NCBI RefSeq assembly: GCF_020889785.1 | Contig: NZ_JACMYK010000074.1 | Location: 1-35,848, forward strand | DNA from: Bradyrhizobium acaciae | Lineage (GTDB): Bacteria > Pseudomonadota > Alphaproteobacteria > Rhizobiales > Xanthobacteraceae | Reading direction: 5' to 3' | Length of the DNA stretch: 35,848 nucleotides | In this document: positions 33,149-35,848 of the stretch, in pieces | How the letters are laid out: each line of letters starts with the position of its first letter | How positions within the stretch are numbered: position 1 is the stretch's first letter | Notes under the pieces: generated by a model | Told to the model about the DNA's origin: nothing | Databases searched by the model: none | What the model saw: the letters and a program-made list of their open reading frames with translations, nothing else | Position numbers and translations under genes: made by a program

Positions 33149-33192
33149 CGCGGTAGCGGCCCTGGCCGCTGCCGCGCTCGAAAAAAGCGAGC
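33149..33192. other. Two adjacent hairpins in the APH/MFS intergenic region
   Basis: A 13-bp stem with a 2-base loop, 33149-33161 against 33164-33176 (CGCGGTAGCGGCC with one mismatch), is followed by GCTCG/CGAGC around an A-rich loop (33176-33192). They share a base and lie between divergent genes, so they are not a simple terminator. They could be an operator, a leader structure or a small repeat. Confidence 0.45.
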
Positions 33193-33269
33193 TGGCGCTG
33201 TCCTTCGTTGTCGGTTCCAGTCCGGCCCGCTCGTCTTACAGCCAGAACGAGCTGCGTGGGAGTTCCGGA

Positions 33270-34487
33270 ATGAGCAATTCGACCTATCGCTGGGTGATCG
33301 TCGCGGCCGGTGGCCTGCTGGGCTGCGTCGCGATCGGCGGCATGTTCTCGCTGCCGGTGTTCCTGCAGCCGATGGCGCGGGAGACCGGCTGGTCGGTGAC
33401 CGGCATCTCCAGCGCGATGACGATCGGTTTCCTCGCGATGGCGTTCACCAGCATGATCTGGGGCACACTGTCGGACCGGTTCGGGCCGCTCCCGGTGGTG
33501 CTGACCGGATCGGTCGTGCTGTCGGCAAGCCTTGCGCTGGCAAGCCAGGTGACCTCGCTGCTGGCGTTTCAATTCGTGTTCGGCGCGCTGGTCGGCGCGG
33601 CCACGGCGGCGATCTTCGCCCCGATGATGGCCTCCGTCACCGGCTGGTTCGATACCCATCGCAGCCTCGCGGTCTCGCTGGTGTCGGCCGGCATGGGCAT
33701 GGCGCCGATGACGATGTCGCCGTTCGCGGCCTGGCTGATCTCCCATCACGACTGGCGGACCGCGATGCTGATCGTCTCCGGCGTGGTCGGCGCGATCATG
33801 ATCCCGGTGTCGTTGCTGGTGCGGCGCCCGCCGGCGCTGCAAGGCAATGCTCCCGAAGTGGTCTCGACGAACGGCGAGCCGCCGATGTCGGTGGCGCAGG
33901 CGCTGCGTTCGCCGCAATTCCTCATCTTGATCACAACCAATTTCTTCTGCTGTGCCACCCATTCGGGGCCGATCATCCACACCGTGAGCTACGCGGTCAC
34001 CTGCGGCATTCCGCTTGTTGCCGCCGTGACGATCTACAGCGTCGAAGGGCTCGCCGGCATGGGCGGCCGCATCGCGTTCGGCCTGCTCGGCGACCGCTTC
34101 GGTGCCAAGCGGGTGCTGGTGATCGGCCTGCTGGCGCAGGCGTTCGGCGCGCTCGGCTACGTCTTCGTACGCGAGCTTGCCGCGTTCTATGCAGTCGCGG
34201 CGATCTTCGGCTTCATCTATGCCGGCACCATGCCGCTGTATTCCGTGCTGATCCGCGAGAACTTTCCGCTGCGCATGATGGGCACGGTGATCGGTGGCAC
34301 CGCGATGGCCGGCAGCCTCGGCATGGCGACCGGGCCTTTGGCCGGCGGCCTGATCTACGACACCTTTGCGAGCTACACGTGGCTCTATGTCGGCTCCTGG
34401 GCCACGGGCCTCGGCGCGTTCCTGATCATGACGACCTTCCGGCCGATGGCAGCGGCGCGATCGACCGCGGTGCCCGCGCCGGCGTGA
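33270..34487 (+). CDS. MFS transporter (OFA/monocarboxylate-like)
   Basis: A 405-residue, 12-helix MFS protein. The N-terminal part reads GGMFSLPVFLQPMARETGWSVTGIS, then MIWGTLSDRFGPLPVVL (motif A), and the second half has GRIAFGLLGDRFGAKRVLVIG (its repeat). The layout resembles the oxalate/formate antiporter and monocarboxylate branch, so an organic acid is a reasonable guess. A long central loop of about 40 residues separates the halves. It diverges from the APH-like gene. ATG 33270 has GGGAG-like GGAGTTCCGGA upstream. Confidence 0.9.
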   Translation: MSNSTYRWVIVAAGGLLGCVAIGGMFSLPVFLQPMARETGWSVTGISSAMTIGFLAMAFTSMIWGTLSDRFGPLPVVLTGSVVLSASLALASQVTSLLAFQFVFGALVGAATAAIFAPMMASVTGWFDTHRSLAVSLVSAGMGMAPMTMSPFAAWLISHHDWRTAMLIVSGVVGAIMIPVSLLVRRPPALQGNAPEVVSTNGEPPMSVAQALRSPQFLILITTNFFCCATHSGPIIHTVSYAVTCGIPLVAAVTIYSVEGLAGMGGRIAFGLLGDRFGAKRVLVIGLLAQAFGALGYVFVRELAAFYAVAAIFGFIYAGTMPLYSVLIRENFPLRMMGTVIGGTAMAGSLGMATGPLAGGLIYDTFASYTWLYVGSWATGLGAFLIMTTFRPMAAARSTAVPAPA

Positions 34488-34518
34488 GCTTGCTCGGCGC
34501 GCGAAGCGATTGATCGTC

Positions 34519-35163
34519 TTATGCGCCGCTGCGCTTCGGCCGCCGGATGGCGCGCACCTTGTTGTTGGTTGAGCCGCTGCCGCAGAAGAAGCGGTCCTTG
34601 CCGTCGGATTCGAGCCCGGAGACGTACGTCCCCTTCGGCATTTCCAGCCGTTCCATCACCTCGCCGGTCTGCGGATCGATGCGCCTGACGTCGCTCTCGT
34701 CCTCTTCCCAGGTGCCGTGCCAGAGTTCGCCATCGACCCAGGAGACACCGGTGACGAACCGGTTGCTTTCGATGGTGCGCAGCACCTTGCCGGTGTCTGG
34801 ATCGACCTGCACGATGGTGCGGTCGCGGTACTGGCCGACCCACAGCGAGCCTTCCGCCCAGGCGAGGCCGGAATCGCGGCCGCCGCCGGGCGAGGGGATG
34901 GTGGAGAGCACGCGTCCGCTGCTCGGCTCGATCTTCAGGATGCGGTCCTCGGCGATCTGATAGAGGTGCTTGCCGTCGAAGGCGGTGCCGGCATGGGCGG
35001 CGATGTCGAGGGTGCGGGTGGTGGTGCCGCTGTCGGGGTCGAAGGCGACCAACTGGCCTCCCGCCGCGAACCAGACCTGCTCGCCGTCGAAGCTGACGCC
35101 GCCGACGCTCTCGACGCCCTCGAAGGCATATTCCCGGATGATCTCGGCTTCGGACTTCTTCAT
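34519..35163 (-). CDS. Beta-propeller repeat protein
   Basis: A 214-residue protein of four or more sheet repeats of about 40 residues, each with a pattern like WFAAGGQLVAFDPDSGTT, YQIAEDRILKIEPSSGRV, LWVGQYRDRTIVQVDPDTGKV and LWHGTWEEDESDVRRIDPQTGEV. This matches the Vgb/glutamine-cyclotransferase/PQQ-type propeller class; no signal peptide or catalytic site is evident, so it is likely a cytosolic binding or lyase-like protein. GGAG lies 7 bases before ATG 35161-35163. The regulator gene at 35197 lies just upstream on the same strand, separated by 33 bases, so they are probably cotranscribed. Confidence 0.82.
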   Translation of the reverse strand: MKKSEAEIIREYAFEGVESVGGVSFDGEQVWFAAGGQLVAFDPDSGTTTRTLDIAAHAGTAFDGKHLYQIAEDRILKIEPSSGRVLSTIPSPGGGRDSGLAWAEGSLWVGQYRDRTIVQVDPDTGKVLRTIESNRFVTGVSWVDGELWHGTWEEDESDVRRIDPQTGEVMERLEMPKGTYVSGLESDGKDRFFCGSGSTNNKVRAIRRPKRSGA

Positions 35164-35196
35164 GCGGCGCTCCAGTTGTCTGATGTCAACCCGATG

Positions 35197-35848
35197 CTAG
35201 CCGTTCGGCAGCGGAGCGGGGAGTAACAACGTCGTCGTGAATCCCGGCACCGGCGGCGTCATCCAGCGCCGGGCGCGCGCGCGGCCGACCGACTGCACCT
35301 TGCCTGTGGCGGCCAGCGCGTCGAGCGCGCGCTGCACGGTACGTTGGCTTGCGCCCAGCGCCACCGACAGTGCCGAACTCGACCAGGCCTCGCCGTCGGC
35401 GAGGAAGGCCAGCACCGCCGCGTGCTCCTCCTCGACCGGCAGCGCCAGCACGGTGACCTCGCGGCGGCCGTGCGGCTCCAGCACGAAGCCGTCGGGCGTG
35501 GCGCTGAGATCGGCGAGCGGTCGCAGCGCCCGGCGCAGACGTCCGATCTCGACCCGCAGCCGCGCGCGGTGCGATTCATCGGCGTGCTTGCCGCGAAATG
35601 CGCGCGCGATCAGCGTCCCGCGCGACACGTCCTGCGGCCAGGCTTCGCCCAGCGCGCGGGCGAGTGCGAACAGCACCGGCCGCCGGTTCAGAGAGACAGT
35701 CGTGCCGATATCGCGCACCACGTAGCGACAGGCATCGACAACAAGCGCCTTCGACGCCATCAGGGCCTCGACCTCCTCGAGCAGCAGCGGCCGCTCGTGG
35801 CCGCGCGCAATCAGGCGCGCCGCCGGCGTGGCGAGCAGGCGTGCGGTG
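35197..35848 (-). CDS. Winged-helix transcriptional regulator, 5' end cut by window
   Basis: The frame is open to the right edge, so the true start is outside; the internal ATG at 35758-35760 is not the start, because LATPAARLIARGHERPLLLEEVEAL continues in frame before it. The visible 216 codons hold an OmpR-like segment (VSLNRRPVLFALARALGEAWP, then HRARLRVEIGRLRRALRPLADL). A second, C-terminal helix-turn-helix follows, SSSALSVALGASQRTVQRALDALAATGKVQSVGRARARRW, with basic residues. It precedes the propeller gene, and I recall such pairs in related genomes. Its target is unknown. Confidence 0.8.
   Translation of the reverse strand, partial: TARLLATPAARLIARGHERPLLLEEVEALMASKALVVDACRYVVRDIGTTVSLNRRPVLFALARALGEAWPQDVSRGTLIARAFRGKHADESHRARLRVEIGRLRRALRPLADLSATPDGFVLEPHGRREVTVLALPVEEEHAAVLAFLADGEAWSSSALSVALGASQRTVQRALDALAATGKVQSVGRARARRWMTPPVPGFTTTLLLPAPLPNG

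Noticed and set aside
32244..33980. 578-codon minus frame including the APH-like kinase
   Set aside because: Only the part below 33053 resembles a protein family, and a good ribosome site marks that start; the rest is antisense to the MFS gene.
1..35848. CRISPR arrays, insertion sequences with transposase, rRNA or tRNA genes
   Set aside because: No regularly spaced direct repeats, no transposase or integrase frames, and no conserved RNA gene motifs were found on either strand.

Overview
The window looks like chromosomal accessory DNA from an alphaproteobacterium close to Bradyrhizobium (Nitrobacteraceae). Reasons: most coding DNA is roughly 65% G+C by eye, the proteins (DUF899, DUF1993, OhrR/Ohr, EamA, MarR-GNAT fusion, many LysR) are typical of that group, and intergenic DNA carries palindromic repeats I remember from Bradyrhizobium genomes. 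The taxonomic call is inference; no rRNA, tRNA, integrase or CRISPR array was seen.

Layout. 1-2300: an MFS exporter cut by the left edge, its divergent HxlR regulator with two operators, a cupin, an NTF2-like protein and two palindromic repeats. 2419-4016: guaA (GMP synthase), complete except for a one-base deletion near 3657 that breaks the frame. 4050-6751: a compact block of visibly lower G+C (about 48% in a sampled line) directly after guaA, holding a Panacea-domain antitoxin-like gene overlapping an unrecognised 235-codon gene, then a convergent HD-domain dNTP triphosphohydrolase of the type linked to phage defence. This is the best candidate for an undescribed system. 7040-7445: a structured multi-hairpin dispersed repeat.

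7533-15810: small detoxification and redox units: TetR/GST with twin operators, reductase + SDR with divergent LysR, a second GST, a VOC protein, a serine hydrolase with a clipped signal peptide, a peptide-deformylase homologue lacking two metal ligands, and a MarR-GNAT fusion whose operator abuts its start codon. 15890-22536: MarR/EamA operon, DUF899 protein, and LysR divergent from a phosphinothricin-acetyltransferase-like GNAT, an MFS transporter and an exported M20 peptidase. 22540-28214: two DHA2 drug-efflux units with divergent LysR regulators, one regulator frameshifted. 28276-29797: cupin, Ohr and OhrR around twin 15-bp operators. 29905-30222: a decayed bamA 3' fragment. 30255-35848: P-loop ATPase, branched-chain-amino-acid/urea-type binding protein, APH-like kinase, MFS transporter, beta-propeller protein, and a winged-helix regulator cut by the right edge.

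The repeated theme is a local transcription factor diverging from, or cotranscribed with, an efflux pump or detoxifying enzyme, with a readable palindrome between them. At least ten regulators lie in 36 kb. Two genes (guaA and a LysR gene) carry single-base deletions in otherwise intact frames, so assembly error must be excluded before calling them pseudogenes.
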